Of a DNA stretch of 36,571 bases, positions 26,244 to 34,157 are shown one piece after another. The position numbers and the translations under genes are program-made. The stretch covers positions 1-36,571 of the forward strand of contig CADCTL010000255.1 in NCBI GenBank assembly GCA_902805625.1. Reading direction: 5' to 3'. The stretch's first letter is position 1. Every line of letters starts with the position of its first letter. The stretch comes from an uncultured Acetobacteraceae bacterium. Lineage in GTDB: Bacteria > Pseudomonadota > Alphaproteobacteria > Acetobacterales > Acetobacteraceae. Under the pieces are notes generated by a model. The model saw only the letters and a program-made list of their open reading frames with translations. It searched no databases and had not been told where the DNA came from.

Positions 26244-27454
26244 CGCCCCGGCCGCAGCTCCACCTTGATCCAGCCAGGGCGGCGCAGGTCGAACTGCTTG
26301 TAGGCCTCGATGGCGTCCGACATGGGCTCGACGTTGCTCAGCACCGAAGTCGGGTCCGTCGTGCCGGCCGCGACCTTGTCCACCAGCTTCGGGATGTAGG
26401 TCCGGTGGTTGCAGTTGCCCATGTTGATGGTGAGGTTCTTGTTCATCGCCGCGCCGATGGGGAAGAACACGTCCGAGGGCGGGTAGACGCCGATGATGCC
26501 CAGCGTGCCCGCCTTGGCGAGCGACTTGACGGCCCAGGCCGAGGCGAGCATGGGCGCGTCGCCGGGCTTCCACTGCCCGCCCTGCGGCTCGGCGTCCGAG
26601 GCGATCGTCTGGACCTGCCGGGCGAACTCCTGCGCCTGCCCTTGGACGCCCTGCGCCGCCGGGCCCCGTTTCGGCATCTCGCTCTCCACGCCCACGGCGT
26701 CGATCGCCCGGTCCGGGCCGATGCCGCGCGTCAGCTCCTTGATCGCCTCGATCGGGTCCTCCTCGTTGAAGTTGACCGTCTCGGCGCCGAGCAGGCGGGC
26801 GCGCTCCAGCCGGTCGGGCAGGCCGTCGACGGCGATGACCCGGTGCGCGCCGAGCTGGAAGGCCGAGAGCACGGAGAACAGCCCCACCGGGCCGCAGCCC
26901 CACACGGCGACCACGTCGCCTTCGCGCACCTCGGCGAGCACCGCGCCGTAGAAGGCCGTGGGATAGATGTCGCTCATCAGGATCGCCTGGTCGTCGGTGA
27001 CGTGGTCCGGCAGCTTGATGAGGTTGTGGTAGGCATAGGGGACGCGGGCGTACTCGGCCTGCAGCCCGTCCAGGCCGCCCGCCGCCTCCGGGCCGCCGAA
27101 GAACACGGTGCCCGCCGTCGGCCCCTGCGGGTTGGCGTCGTCGCACTGCGCGGAGTAGCCGGTGCGGCAGTACGAGCAGTTGCCGCAGCCCACCGTGGAC
27201 GGGATCACCACCCGGTCGCCGCGCCTGAGGTTCCGCACGCCGCGGCCGACCTCTTCCACGATGCCCACGCCCTCGTGGCCCAGCACCGTGCCGGGCTTCA
27301 CGCCGGGGAAGGTGCCGCGCACGAAGTGCAGGTCCGTGCCGCAGATCGCGGACGCCGTGAGCCGCACGACCGCGTCGGTCGGCTCCTTGATCGACGCGTC
27401 GGGAACCCCGTCCAGGCGGATGTCGCCGATGCCGTGGAAGACGACCGCTTTCAT
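26240..27454 (-). CDS. Zinc-dependent alcohol dehydrogenase, formaldehyde-dehydrogenase-like
   Basis: 404 residues, medium-chain dehydrogenase. The catalytic zinc ligands are in SAICGTDLHF and GHEGVGIVEE. The structural zinc loop has four cysteines (CGNCSYCRTGYSAQC). The NAD-binding motif is VWGCGPVGLFSV, and the segment MSDIYPTAFYGA marks the branch of glutathione-independent formaldehyde dehydrogenase-like proteins. Compared with common members it has a Gln/Gly-rich insert (KRGPAAQGVQGQAQEFARQ), as in the longer formaldehyde dehydrogenase-type members. It probably oxidises an aldehyde or alcohol; the substrate is not certain. ATG at 27454 starts MKAVVFHG, the usual family N-terminus. Its stop overlaps the nth start, and it diverges from vapBC across 146 bases. 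Confidence 0.88.
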   Translation of the reverse strand: MKAVVFHGIGDIRLDGVPDASIKEPTDAVVRLTASAICGTDLHFVRGTFPGVKPGTVLGHEGVGIVEEVGRGVRNLRRGDRVVIPSTVGCGNCSYCRTGYSAQCDDANPQGPTAGTVFFGGPEAAGGLDGLQAEYARVPYAYHNLIKLPDHVTDDQAILMSDIYPTAFYGAVLAEVREGDVVAVWGCGPVGLFSVLSAFQLGAHRVIAVDGLPDRLERARLLGAETVNFNEEDPIEAIKELTRGIGPDRAIDAVGVESEMPKRGPAAQGVQGQAQEFARQVQTIASDAEPQGGQWKPGDAPMLASAWAVKSLAKAGTLGIIGVYPPSDVFFPIGAAMNKNLTINMGNCNHRTYIPKLVDKVAAGTTDPTSVLSNVEPMSDAIEAYKQFDLRRPGWIKVELRPGR

Positions 27455-27565
27455 GGGCGTGCTCCGGGAAAGTTGGGGCGCCACGCTCGCTGGCGCCGCC
27501 GTTTCCGGCCAACGACCTGCACCGGATGCGGTTGCCTCTCTGGAGGTGGAAGCATCTTGAATGCA

Positions 27566-27587
27566 AGCTAGCTGCGAAAAGCTAGCT
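27566..27587. promoter_or_regulatory. Paired palindromic operator of the vapBC operon
   Basis: Two copies of the self-complementary octamer AGCTAGCT occur at 27566-27573 and 27580-27587, centres 14 bases apart with GCGAAA between. They end directly before the Shine-Dalgarno TAGGAG (27587-27592) of the antitoxin gene. Antitoxins of this class bind such palindromes to repress their own operon, and the position would block transcription or ribosome access. The site also lies upstream of the divergent dehydrogenase gene. Confidence 0.6.
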
Positions 27588-27600
27588 AGGAGCATCCACC

Positions 27601-27849
27601 GTGCGGGAAGTCAGTGTCTTCGATGCCAAGAACAAGCTGAGTGCGTTGCTCGACGAGGTTGAGCGCGGCGGAGAAATCGCCATCACCCGCCGCGGCAAGG
27701 TCATAGCCAAGCTGGTGCCGGCGGCTCCGGCCGGCCGACCCCAGGCGGCGGCTGAGCGGCTCCGCGCGCTGCGCCAGAGCATCGCCGCGCGCGGTGTCGC
27801 GCTCACGTGGGACGAAATGAAGCGCCACCGCGACGAAGGCCGGCGGTGA
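27601..27849 (+). CDS. vapB: Type II antitoxin, Phd/YefM fold (VapB-like)
   Basis: 82 residues. The N-terminal half is the Phd/YefM DNA-binding domain: VSVFDAKNKLSALLDEVERG, then EIAITRRGKVIAKLVPA. The C-terminal half, from about residue 45 (AAERLRALRQSIAARGVALT, then WDEMKRHRDEGRR), is the part expected to wrap the toxin. The start is GTG at 27601, with TAGGAG about 8 bases upstream. Its stop lies within a GTGA overlap with the toxin start, the typical arrangement that keeps antitoxin in excess. The paired AGCTAGCT palindromes just upstream are the likely autorepression site. Confidence 0.9.
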   Translation: MREVSVFDAKNKLSALLDEVERGGEIAITRRGKVIAKLVPAAPAGRPQAAAERLRALRQSIAARGVALTWDEMKRHRDEGRR

Positions 27850-28262
27850 CGCGGTGCGTCCTCGACAGCTCGGTGGCCTTGGCTTGGGTCTTGCCGGGCG
27901 AGGGCGGCGCCTCCACCGAAGCGCTATTGGATGAGGTGGCCAGCGTCGGCGCGGCGGTGCCCGGATTGTGGCCGTTGGAAACGGCCAGCGTGCTGCTCGC
28001 GGCGGAACGCCGGGGCCGCATCGCCCTGGCCGAACGCCAGCAGGCTTTGGCGACGCTGAAGGAACTGCCGATCCGTATCGACCCGCACACGGCGGCCCAC
28101 GCCTGGGGCGACGCGCTGCACTTGGCTTCCTCGCGCGACCTGACCCTCTACGACGCCAGTTATCTCGAACTGGCGCTGCGCCTCGGCCTGCCGTTGGCCT
28201 CGCTCGACCGGAAGCTGCGCGAAGCGGCGGCCGCCTGCGGCGTCGCGCTGCTCGGGGAGTGA
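27846..28262 (+). CDS. vapC: PIN-domain ribonuclease toxin (VapC)
   Basis: 138 residues, a complete PIN domain. The acidic magnesium-binding residues are visible: the aspartate in CVLDSSVALAW near residue 6, the glutamate in LWPLETASVLL, the aspartate in LTLYDASYLELAL and the final aspartate in ASLDRKLREAA. VapC toxins cleave tRNA or rRNA and are held inactive by VapB. The start is GTG at 27846, overlapping the antitoxin stop by four bases. All catalytic residues are present, so the toxin should be active. No sign of a surrounding mobile element was seen. Confidence 0.92.
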   Translation: MTRCVLDSSVALAWVLPGEGGASTEALLDEVASVGAAVPGLWPLETASVLLAAERRGRIALAERQQALATLKELPIRIDPHTAAHAWGDALHLASSRDLTLYDASYLELALRLGLPLASLDRKLREAAAACGVALLGE

Positions 28263-28275
28263 GCGGCGGCCAGCT

Positions 28276-28728
28276 CTAACCGGCCGGCAACTCCGGCAGC
28301 AGCCCGGGCAGCATGTCGTCCGCACGCCGCGCCGCCACTCCCCGCCGCCGAGTCGGCATCGCCTTCGCCCCGCCCTCGGCCGCCGCACGCAGCCGGATCA
28401 GCTCGTCCACGATCCGATCTATGGTCTGCCACAGCGGCTCGTCGCCCTGGCGCTCGCCCATGACGAAGCGGTGCGCGGCGAGGGTGACGTTCAGCGTGCC
28501 GCGCGTGGTCTCGGGACGCGGGCTGCGCATCTGCACCAGCGCCTTCTCCACCTCCTCGACGGGCACGCCGAAGCGCGCCGCGATGTCCGGCGGCGCGTCG
28601 CCGCGCCGGCGCAAGGAGCGTGCTTTGCTCGCCTCGGCCGGGGTCAGGGCGATGGAGGGGCGCAGCGCCTGCGTCCGGCGCGACATCTCCCCCGACCCGC
28701 TGCCCGGCGGCTTGCCCTTGAACGCCAT
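28276..28728 (-). CDS. Hypothetical protein with helix-turn-helix-like segment
   Basis: 150 residues. I do not recognise a named family. A basic N-terminus (MAFKGKPPGSGSGEMSRRTQ) leads into a helix-turn-helix-like segment (LTPAEASKARSLRRRG, then DIAARFGVPVEEVEKALVQM) typical of small DNA-binding domains. A further helical region (LWQTIDRIVDELIRLRAAA) and a basic tail (TRRRGVAARR) follow. The start ATG at 28728 has a strong GAGGAGGG Shine-Dalgarno. The coding signal is good and the gene fits tightly between vapC (convergent, 13 bases) and corC (33 bases upstream on the same strand), so it is likely the last gene of the plsC-miaB-phoH-ybeY-corC run. It may be a nucleoid- or gene-regulatory protein; that is speculative. 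Confidence 0.7.
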   Translation of the reverse strand: MAFKGKPPGSGSGEMSRRTQALRPSIALTPAEASKARSLRRRGDAPPDIAARFGVPVEEVEKALVQMRSPRPETTRGTLNVTLAAHRFVMGERQGDEPLWQTIDRIVDELIRLRAAAEGGAKAMPTRRRGVAARRADDMLPGLLPELPAG

Positions 28729-28761
28729 GCCACCCTCCTCGCTTGTGCGGACCGCCCGCGC

Positions 28762-29718
28762 CTACTCAGCCGCCTGCTTCTGGCCTTGGTCCTGGCCCGG
28801 TTGCGCGCCCGGCCGCCGCACCCGGAGCCTGCGGACGCGCCGCGGGTCGGCGTCGAGCACGCGGAATTCCAGGCCGGACTCGTGCGACACCAACTCGCCC
28901 CGCGCCGGCACCCGGCCGGCCAGGGTGAAAACCAGCCCGCCCACCGTGTCGATGTCGGCGGCGCGCTCCTCGGCCGTCAGCACCGGGCCGAAGCGCTCCT
29001 CGAAGGCCGACACGAGCGTGCGGGCGTCCAGGTCGAGCGTCCCGTCGGGGCGCTCCACCATCTGCGGCGGCCCCGGCTCGTCGTGCTCGTCGGCGATGTC
29101 GCCGGTGATGGTCTCGACCAGGTCCTCGATGGTGACGAGGCCGTCGATGCCGCCGTACTCGTCCACCACCAGCGCCATGTGGATGCGCGCTTGCCGCATC
29201 TGCAACAGCAGGGCCAGCACGGGGACGGAGGGCACCACCAGCAGCGGCTTGCGGAGGATGGCCTTCATGTCGAAGGCGGCCTCCCGCCCCACCGCGGCGA
29301 AGACGTCCTTGATGTGGACCATGCCGACGATCTCGTCGAGCTGGCCGCTGTACACGGGATAGCGGCTGTGCCCGTCGCGCTGGATCAGCCGGATGGCCTG
29401 CTCCAGGGTGAAGTCCTCGGGCATGGCCATGATGTCGGCGCGCGGCACCATCACGTCGCTCGCCGTCTTGCCGCGCAGCTTCAGCACGTTGCCGAGCAGG
29501 GCGCGCTCCTGCGCATCCAGGCCGTCGGCGCGCTCCAGCGCGCCTTCGCGCGCCGGCTCGTCCTGCTTCTCGATCAGCTCTTCCATGCGGTCGCGGACGC
29601 TTTCCGCTTCCCGCCGCCGGAGCAGGGATTGCAGGCGCCAGAACAGGCCGTTCCGCGCTTCCGTCGCCGCTGCCGCGGCGCCGCCGTTGCGGGCGGTGAG
29701 GTCCTGCAAGCCGCTCAT
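28762..29718 (-). CDS. corC: CorC/HlyC-type CBS-domain protein (cytoplasmic)
   Basis: 318 residues without membrane segments. Two CBS domains are recognised by TASDVMVPRADIMAMPED and the VPVLALLLQMRQARIHMALV / VDEYGGIDGLVTIEDLVETI segments. The C-terminal CorC/HlyC domain (LDARTLVSAFEERFG, later DTVGGLVFTLAGRVPARGE) follows. The family acts with Mg2+/Co2+ efflux systems or in membrane integrity. ATG at 29718 overlaps the ybeY stop (ATGA). The N-terminal 70 residues are helical and charged, as in alphaproteobacterial relatives. The order phoH-ybeY-corC is conserved in proteobacteria. Confidence 0.92.
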   Translation of the reverse strand: MSGLQDLTARNGGAAAAATEARNGLFWRLQSLLRRREAESVRDRMEELIEKQDEPAREGALERADGLDAQERALLGNVLKLRGKTASDVMVPRADIMAMPEDFTLEQAIRLIQRDGHSRYPVYSGQLDEIVGMVHIKDVFAAVGREAAFDMKAILRKPLLVVPSVPVLALLLQMRQARIHMALVVDEYGGIDGLVTIEDLVETITGDIADEHDEPGPPQMVERPDGTLDLDARTLVSAFEERFGPVLTAEERAADIDTVGGLVFTLAGRVPARGELVSHESGLEFRVLDADPRRVRRLRVRRPGAQPGQDQGQKQAAE

Positions 29719-30263
29719 GCCACGATCCCCGCCGAAGCCGCGCCCGCTTCCTTCCAGGGGTTGGGCAGGCGGAGGCGGCGCATGGCGCGGGCTTCCGCGC
29801 GCTCCATCCGCCGCGCTTCGCCCGCGGCGAGGTGGTCGTGCCCGAGCAGGTGCAGCGCGCCGTGGGCCACCAAATGCGCGAAATGTGCCGCCGGGCGTCG
29901 CCCGGACGCCTCGGCTTCGCGCCGCACCGTGCCGAGGGCGAGGGCGATGTCGCCGAGGTGCCCGGCGACGCCGTCGCCGGGGAAGCTCAACACGTTGGTC
30001 GGCTTGTCTTTGCCGCGGTGCTCGCCGTTCAAGCGGCGCAATTCGCGGTCATCGGCGAGGAGCACGGTGAGCGTTCCGCCCGCGCCTGTCCCCCGCAACG
30101 CGGCGCCGGCGGCGCGGCGGGCCAGCGCTTCGGCCCGCGGCAGCAACCGCCGCCAGCCGGTGTCCTGGAGGACCACCTCGACCTCCAGGGCCTTCTTCCT
30201 CCCGGCGGCGGAAGCGGGCGCTTGGCCCGCGTCGCCGCCGGTGGGACTACTTCCCGGCTCCAT
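29715..30263 (-). CDS. ybeY: Endoribonuclease YbeY (rRNA maturation factor)
   Basis: 182 residues from ATG at 30263. This start is preferred over the one at 30347 because it has a GAAGGA-type Shine-Dalgarno upstream and overlaps the phoH end by only 17 bases. The zinc-binding motif is complete: HLVAHGALHLLGHDH. The family segment RRLNGEHRGKDKPTNVLSFP precedes it. It takes part in 16S rRNA 3'-end processing and late 70S quality control. The N-terminus has a Gly/Ala/Ser-rich leader of about 25 residues not needed for the fold. The stop overlaps the corC start. Confidence 0.95.
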   Translation of the reverse strand: MEPGSSPTGGDAGQAPASAAGRKKALEVEVVLQDTGWRRLLPRAEALARRAAGAALRGTGAGGTLTVLLADDRELRRLNGEHRGKDKPTNVLSFPGDGVAGHLGDIALALGTVRREAEASGRRPAAHFAHLVAHGALHLLGHDHLAAGEARRMERAEARAMRRLRLPNPWKEAGAASAGIVA

Positions 30264-31323
30264 CCCTGTCCTTCTTCCCCCTTCGCTCGCCTTGGCCGCC
30301 GGAAGACCCGGCTTCGGCCGCCCGGTCGCGGGCGCCGCGGGCGTCATCCGCGCGGCCGTAAGCGGCCACGATCCGCGCCACCAGCGGGTGGCGCACCACG
30401 TCCCGCTCGTCGAAGCGGGTCACGCCGATGCCGCCGACGCCATCCAACACCTCCAGCGCCTCGACCAGCCCGCTGCGCTGGCCGGCGGGCAGGTCCACCT
30501 GGGTCGGGTCGCCGGTGACGACCATGCGCGTGCCCTCGCCCATGCGGGTGAGGAACATCTTCATCTGCGCGGCAGTGGTGTTCTGCGCCTCGTCCAGGAT
30601 CGCGTAGCAATGCGCGAGGGTGCGGCCCCGCATGAAGGCCAGCGGGGCGATCTCGATCTCGCCCGAGGTGATGCGGCGGGCGACCTGTTCGGCGGGAAGC
30701 ATGTCGTGCAATGCATCATAAAGTGGACGGAGGTAGGGGTCCACTTTCTCTTTCATGTCGCCGGGCAGGAATCCAAGCCGCTCCCCGGCCTCCACCGCCG
30801 GCCGGCTCAGCACGATGCGGTCCACCCGCCCGGCCTGGAGCAGCGCCACGCCCTGCGCCACCGCCAAGTAGGTCTTGCCGGTGCCGGCGGGGCCCACGCC
30901 GAACACCATCTCCTGCCGCGCCAGCATCTCTATGTAGGCGGCCTGGGCCGGGGTGCGGGGCGCGATGGCGCCCTTGCGGGTGCGGATCTCCGGCTTGTCC
31001 TGGAGCGGCAGGCGCGGGTCTCCCTCGGCCTCGCCCTCCGCCATGCGGAGCGCCGCCTCCACCTCCGCCGTGCCGACCGACTGGCCGCGCTCCAGCCGGC
31101 GCCACAACTCGCGCAACACCGCTTCCGCGGTCTCCGTGCGCCCGGCGGCCCCGGCGATGGTGATCCGGTTGCCCCGCGACCCGAGCCGTATCCCCAATCG
31201 CTGTTCGATCCGCGCCAAATGTCGGTCGTGTTCGCCGTAGAGCAGCGGCAGGAGCCCGTTGTCGTCGAACTGAAGGGTCACGGACCGCTGTTCGGGGGAG
31301 GCGGCCAACGCGGCGCGCTGCAT
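30247..31323 (-). CDS. phoH: PhoH-like ATPase
   Basis: 358 residues from ATG at 31323. A helical N-terminal region with the KH-like segment (LGIRLGSRGNRITIAGAAG) precedes the P-loop ATPase: Walker A GPAGTGKT at 144-151, AILDEAQN (Walker B type) and VVTGDPTQVDLP. The family is linked to RNA metabolism and ribosome-associated quality control together with YbeY. A TTG at 31380 overlapping the miaB stop (TTGA) with AGGAG 11 bases upstream is an alternative start; the extra 19 residues look unconserved, so I kept the ATG. The C-terminal tail is charged and low-complexity (ARDRAAEAGSSGGQGERRGK). Confidence 0.93.
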   Translation of the reverse strand: MQRAALAASPEQRSVTLQFDDNGLLPLLYGEHDRHLARIEQRLGIRLGSRGNRITIAGAAGRTETAEAVLRELWRRLERGQSVGTAEVEAALRMAEGEAEGDPRLPLQDKPEIRTRKGAIAPRTPAQAAYIEMLARQEMVFGVGPAGTGKTYLAVAQGVALLQAGRVDRIVLSRPAVEAGERLGFLPGDMKEKVDPYLRPLYDALHDMLPAEQVARRITSGEIEIAPLAFMRGRTLAHCYAILDEAQNTTAAQMKMFLTRMGEGTRMVVTGDPTQVDLPAGQRSGLVEALEVLDGVGGIGVTRFDERDVVRHPLVARIVAAYGRADDARGARDRAAEAGSSGGQGERRGKKDRDGAGK

Positions 31324-31376
31324 GGCGGCGCGGGGGTGGCCTTGGGGCTCAGGCTGCCGGAAGGCGATGGCGTGGT

Positions 31377-32807
31377 TCAAGCGGGGGCGGGCTCCTCTCG
31401 GCGCTGGCTGCTGTCCGCCATCGCCGCTCCGGCCGCCAGCGTGCCGGAGAGCGAGTTGGTGTGCGCGGCGAGCACGGCGACCGGCACCACCTGTCCGATC
31501 AACGCGCCGGGCGCGGAAAGATGCACCGGGTTCAGCCAAGGTGATCGGCCCGCCACCTGACCGTGATGGCGCCCCGCGCCGGTGAGGAGCACGGGGATGG
31601 TCCGGCCGACGAGCGAGCGGTTGAACTGCTCCTGCTGGTCCCGCAGCAAGGCTTGCAGCGCCTGCAACCGCGCGTCCTTATCGGCCTCCGGCACTGCATG
31701 TGGCGCCGATGCCGCCGGTGTTCCAGGGCGGGGTGAATACTTGAAGCTGTAGGCCTGCGCGAAGCCCACCTCCCGCACCAGGGCGAGGGTGGCGTCGAAG
31801 TCGGCCGCGCGCTCGCCGGGGTGGCCGACGATGAAGTCGGAGGAGAGCGCGAGGTCCGGACGTGCCGCGCGCAAACGCTCGACCACGCGGAGGAAGTCGG
31901 CGGCGGTGTGGCCGCGGTTCATCGCCCCCAGCACGCGGTCGCTGCCCGACTGCACGGGCAGGTGCAGGAACGGCATGAGCTGCGGCAGGTCGCGGTGCGC
32001 CTCGACCAGCGCGTCGTCCACATCCCGCGGGTGGCTGGTGGTGTAGCGGAGCCGCGCGAGGCCGGGGATCTCGGCCAACTCGCGCAACAGCCGCCCGAGG
32101 CCCCAGGTGCCGCCGCCCGGCGCGTCCCCGTGGTAAGCGTTCACGTTCTGCCCGAGCAACGCGATCTCGCGCGCGCCCTGCGCCACCAACCGCCGCGCCT
32201 CGGCCAGCACGGCGGCGGCGGGCCGGGAATACTCGGCGCCGCGGGTGTAGGGCACCACGCAGAAGGAGCAGAACTTGTCGCAGCCCTCCTGCACGGTGAG
32301 AAAGGCGGAAACGCCCTGCGCCGCGGCGCCGGCCTCCGGCAGGTGGTCGAACTTGGATTCCGCCGGGAAGTCGGTTTCGACGACCGCGCCCGCGGCCCGG
32401 CTGGCCCGCGCCACCATCTCCGGCAGGCGGTGGTAGGTCTGCGGGCCGAGCACGATGTCCACCCAAGGCGCGCGGGCGGTGATCTCCGCCCCCTCCGCCT
32501 GGGCCACGCAGCCCGCCACGGCCAGCACCATGCGCCCGCCGGTTGCTTCCCGCTCCCGCTTCACCGCGCGCAACCGGCCGAGTTCGGAGAACAGCTTCTC
32601 GGAGGCCTTCTCGCGGATGTGGCAGGTGTTGAGGATGACCATGTCGGCCGCGTCCGGCGCCGCCGCCGGCCCGTAGCCCAGCGGCGCCAGCACGTCGGCC
32701 ATGCGGCCGCTGTCGTACACGTTCATCTGGCAGCCCCAACTGCGGATGAACAGCCGCTTGCGGGGGGGCGCCGTCGCTTCGCCCATGTCAGAAATGCCCG
32801 ATCCCAT
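31377..32807 (-). CDS. miaB: tRNA-2-methylthio-N6-isopentenyladenosine synthase MiaB
   Basis: 476 residues from ATG at 32807; ATG at 32786 ([11 protein letters not shown]) is an equally plausible start, and the open frame reaches TTG at 32873. The N-terminal MTTase domain has the three auxiliary-cluster cysteines in [20 protein letters not shown] and VAGCVAQ. The radical-SAM cluster motif is CDKFCSFC, followed by [20 protein letters not shown] and [11 protein letters not shown]. The C-terminal TRAM domain begins near [11 protein letters not shown]. It adds a methylthio group to isopentenyladenosine at tRNA position 37. It leads into phoH by direct overlap or a 53-base gap depending on the phoH start. 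Confidence 0.95.
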   Translation of the reverse strand: MGSGISDMGEATAPPRKRLFIRSWGCQMNVYDSGRMADVLAPLGYGPAAAPDAADMVILNTCHIREKASEKLFSELGRLRAVKREREATGGRMVLAVAGCVAQAEGAEITARAPWVDIVLGPQTYHRLPEMVARASRAAGAVVETDFPAESKFDHLPEAGAAAQGVSAFLTVQEGCDKFCSFCVVPYTRGAEYSRPAAAVLAEARRLVAQGAREIALLGQNVNAYHGDAPGGGTWGLGRLLRELAEIPGLARLRYTTSHPRDVDDALVEAHRDLPQLMPFLHLPVQSGSDRVLGAMNRGHTAADFLRVVERLRAARPDLALSSDFIVGHPGERAADFDATLALVREVGFAQAYSFKYSPRPGTPAASAPHAVPEADKDARLQALQALLRDQQEQFNRSLVGRTIPVLLTGAGRHHGQVAGRSPWLNPVHLSAPGALIGQVVPVAVLAAHTNSLSGTLAAGAAMADSSQRREEPAPA

Positions 32808-32877
32808 GACGCCCGGGCGCGAGGGGGCGCCGGGTTCCGCGCGGCAAATGCGCGGGGCGGGGCCGGGGGTCAAGCGG

Positions 32878-32892
32878 CCAGGGACTCCCTGG
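32878..32892. promoter_or_regulatory. 15-bp palindrome upstream of miaB
   Basis: CCAGGGA-C-TCCCTGG is a perfect inverted repeat with 7-base arms and a single central base, located about 70 bases upstream of the miaB start and after the plsC stop. It is too tight to fold as a normal RNA hairpin, so a dimeric protein-binding site is the simpler reading. No regulator can be named. Confidence 0.3.
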
Positions 32893-32955
32893 GCGGTCCG
32901 GCGGGCGGGGCGAATCGATGCACCCGCTTAGGTTCTGATGCCGGCGGCCCGCGGG

Positions 32956-33903
32956 TCAAGCGACGAGTTCTGGAAAAACGGGCGCCGCCAAGGGCACCGC
33001 CGGCCGGTTCTGCCGCAGCACCGCCGCGCCCTCCGCCACGATGCGCCCGGCCTCGGCCGCCAGGACCTTCCGGTTCGGCAGCGCCGCCGGGCTGAAAGGC
33101 TCGTGCAGCAGGATCGTCGCGCCCGCCCCGCCGCGCCGCGCCAGCCGCCAGAAGTGGCTGCCGATGTCCATGTCGCCGTACCAAGCGAACAGCGGCCGGT
33201 CGCGCCGGCAGGCGGGCAGGCCGCCCAGCCTGTCGTACACCAGCGACACCGGCTGCACCTGCCGCGCCGCGTCCGCCGCGCCGAGGAGGCTGGAGCGGAA
33301 GGGCAGGGTGCGGGTGCCGTCGTTGCTGGTGCCTTCCGGGAAGATGATGAGGCTCTCGCCGGCGGCCATGTGGGCCCGCATGGCATCCGCTTCGTGCCCG
33401 GTCGCGCGGCGGCTGCGGCTGACGAAGACGGTGCGGCCGAGCTTCGCCACGATGTTGATGAGCGGCCAGCGCGCCACCTCGGCCTTGGACACGAAGCACG
33501 CGTCCAGCACGCCGCCCAGCACCAGCACGTCCAGCCAGGAGGAGTGGTTGGAAAGGAACAGCACCGGCCGCCCGCCGGGGCCGTCGTGCGTGGCCGGCGT
33601 CCCGATCACCTGCACCCGCAGCCCGATCAGGCGGCAGAGCGTGGCGTGGTAGAAGCGCCCGAAGCCCACCTTGGCCCGTCCGGGAAGTTGGTGCAGCACG
33701 GCCTGCACAGGGATGGCCACCAGCGTCCAGAGCAGCACGGAGGCTATGCGCCGGATCGCGCGGAAGCGCCCGCCGAGGCGCCGCTCGCCGAAGATGTCGC
33801 CGAAGTGGCCGCCGGGCAGCGCTTGGCGGAAGCGCAGCGGCTTGCGCCGCCGCAGGCGCCGGGGGCGGAGGGCGTCGATCGGGGCGCGGGCCACAACATC
33901 CAT
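32956..33903 (-). CDS. Lysophospholipid (1-acyl-glycerol-3-phosphate type) acyltransferase, PlsC family
   Basis: 315 residues from ATG at 33903. The acyltransferase motif I, NHSSWLD (HX4D), lies near residue 117, the motif II region is around FVSKAEVARWP, and motif III is FPEGTSNDGT. One membrane segment (IASVLLWTLVAIPVQAVL) precedes the catalytic domain. It transfers an acyl chain to a lysolipid at the inner membrane. The position directly before miaB fits the alphaproteobacterial plsC/olsA - miaB - phoH order, where some members acylate lyso-ornithine lipid instead, so the exact acceptor is uncertain. No strong Shine-Dalgarno is seen, so the start is tentative. Confidence 0.88.
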   Translation of the reverse strand: MDVVARAPIDALRPRRLRRRKPLRFRQALPGGHFGDIFGERRLGGRFRAIRRIASVLLWTLVAIPVQAVLHQLPGRAKVGFGRFYHATLCRLIGLRVQVIGTPATHDGPGGRPVLFLSNHSSWLDVLVLGGVLDACFVSKAEVARWPLINIVAKLGRTVFVSRSRRATGHEADAMRAHMAAGESLIIFPEGTSNDGTRTLPFRSSLLGAADAARQVQPVSLVYDRLGGLPACRRDRPLFAWYGDMDIGSHFWRLARRGGAGATILLHEPFSPAALPNRKVLAAEAGRIVAEGAAVLRQNRPAVPLAAPVFPELVA

Positions 33904-34157
33904 CGACCCGGGCGATAACCGCCCTTCCGAGACGCCGCAATGACGGCGGCGCGACGGCGGTGTGAAATCCCGGAATCGGTCGTGCGGTCGCCGTGGACGT
34001 CTCCCGGTGTCCGCGACGCAGGCCCCGCCACGCGACGCGGCAACCCGCGCACCGAAGCCCTCCGGGGCGCCGCCGGACAGTCGCTCGGCCTCTTTCCCCG
34101 CAGAGTGCGCCCGCCACCTCGTCCGTTGCGATGGCGGGTGGCCGGGGCGCTTCCGCG

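Noticed and set aside
28471-31560. A plus-strand open frame of about 1030 codons across corC, ybeY and phoH
   Set aside because: It is antisense to genes with complete catalytic motifs and has no recognisable domain.
33904-34157. Open frames in the gap between the acyltransferase and the hydrolase-fold gene
   Set aside because: Several frames are open on both strands, but all are Arg/Pro-rich with no Shine-Dalgarno or recognisable motif; it looks like a plain intergenic region.
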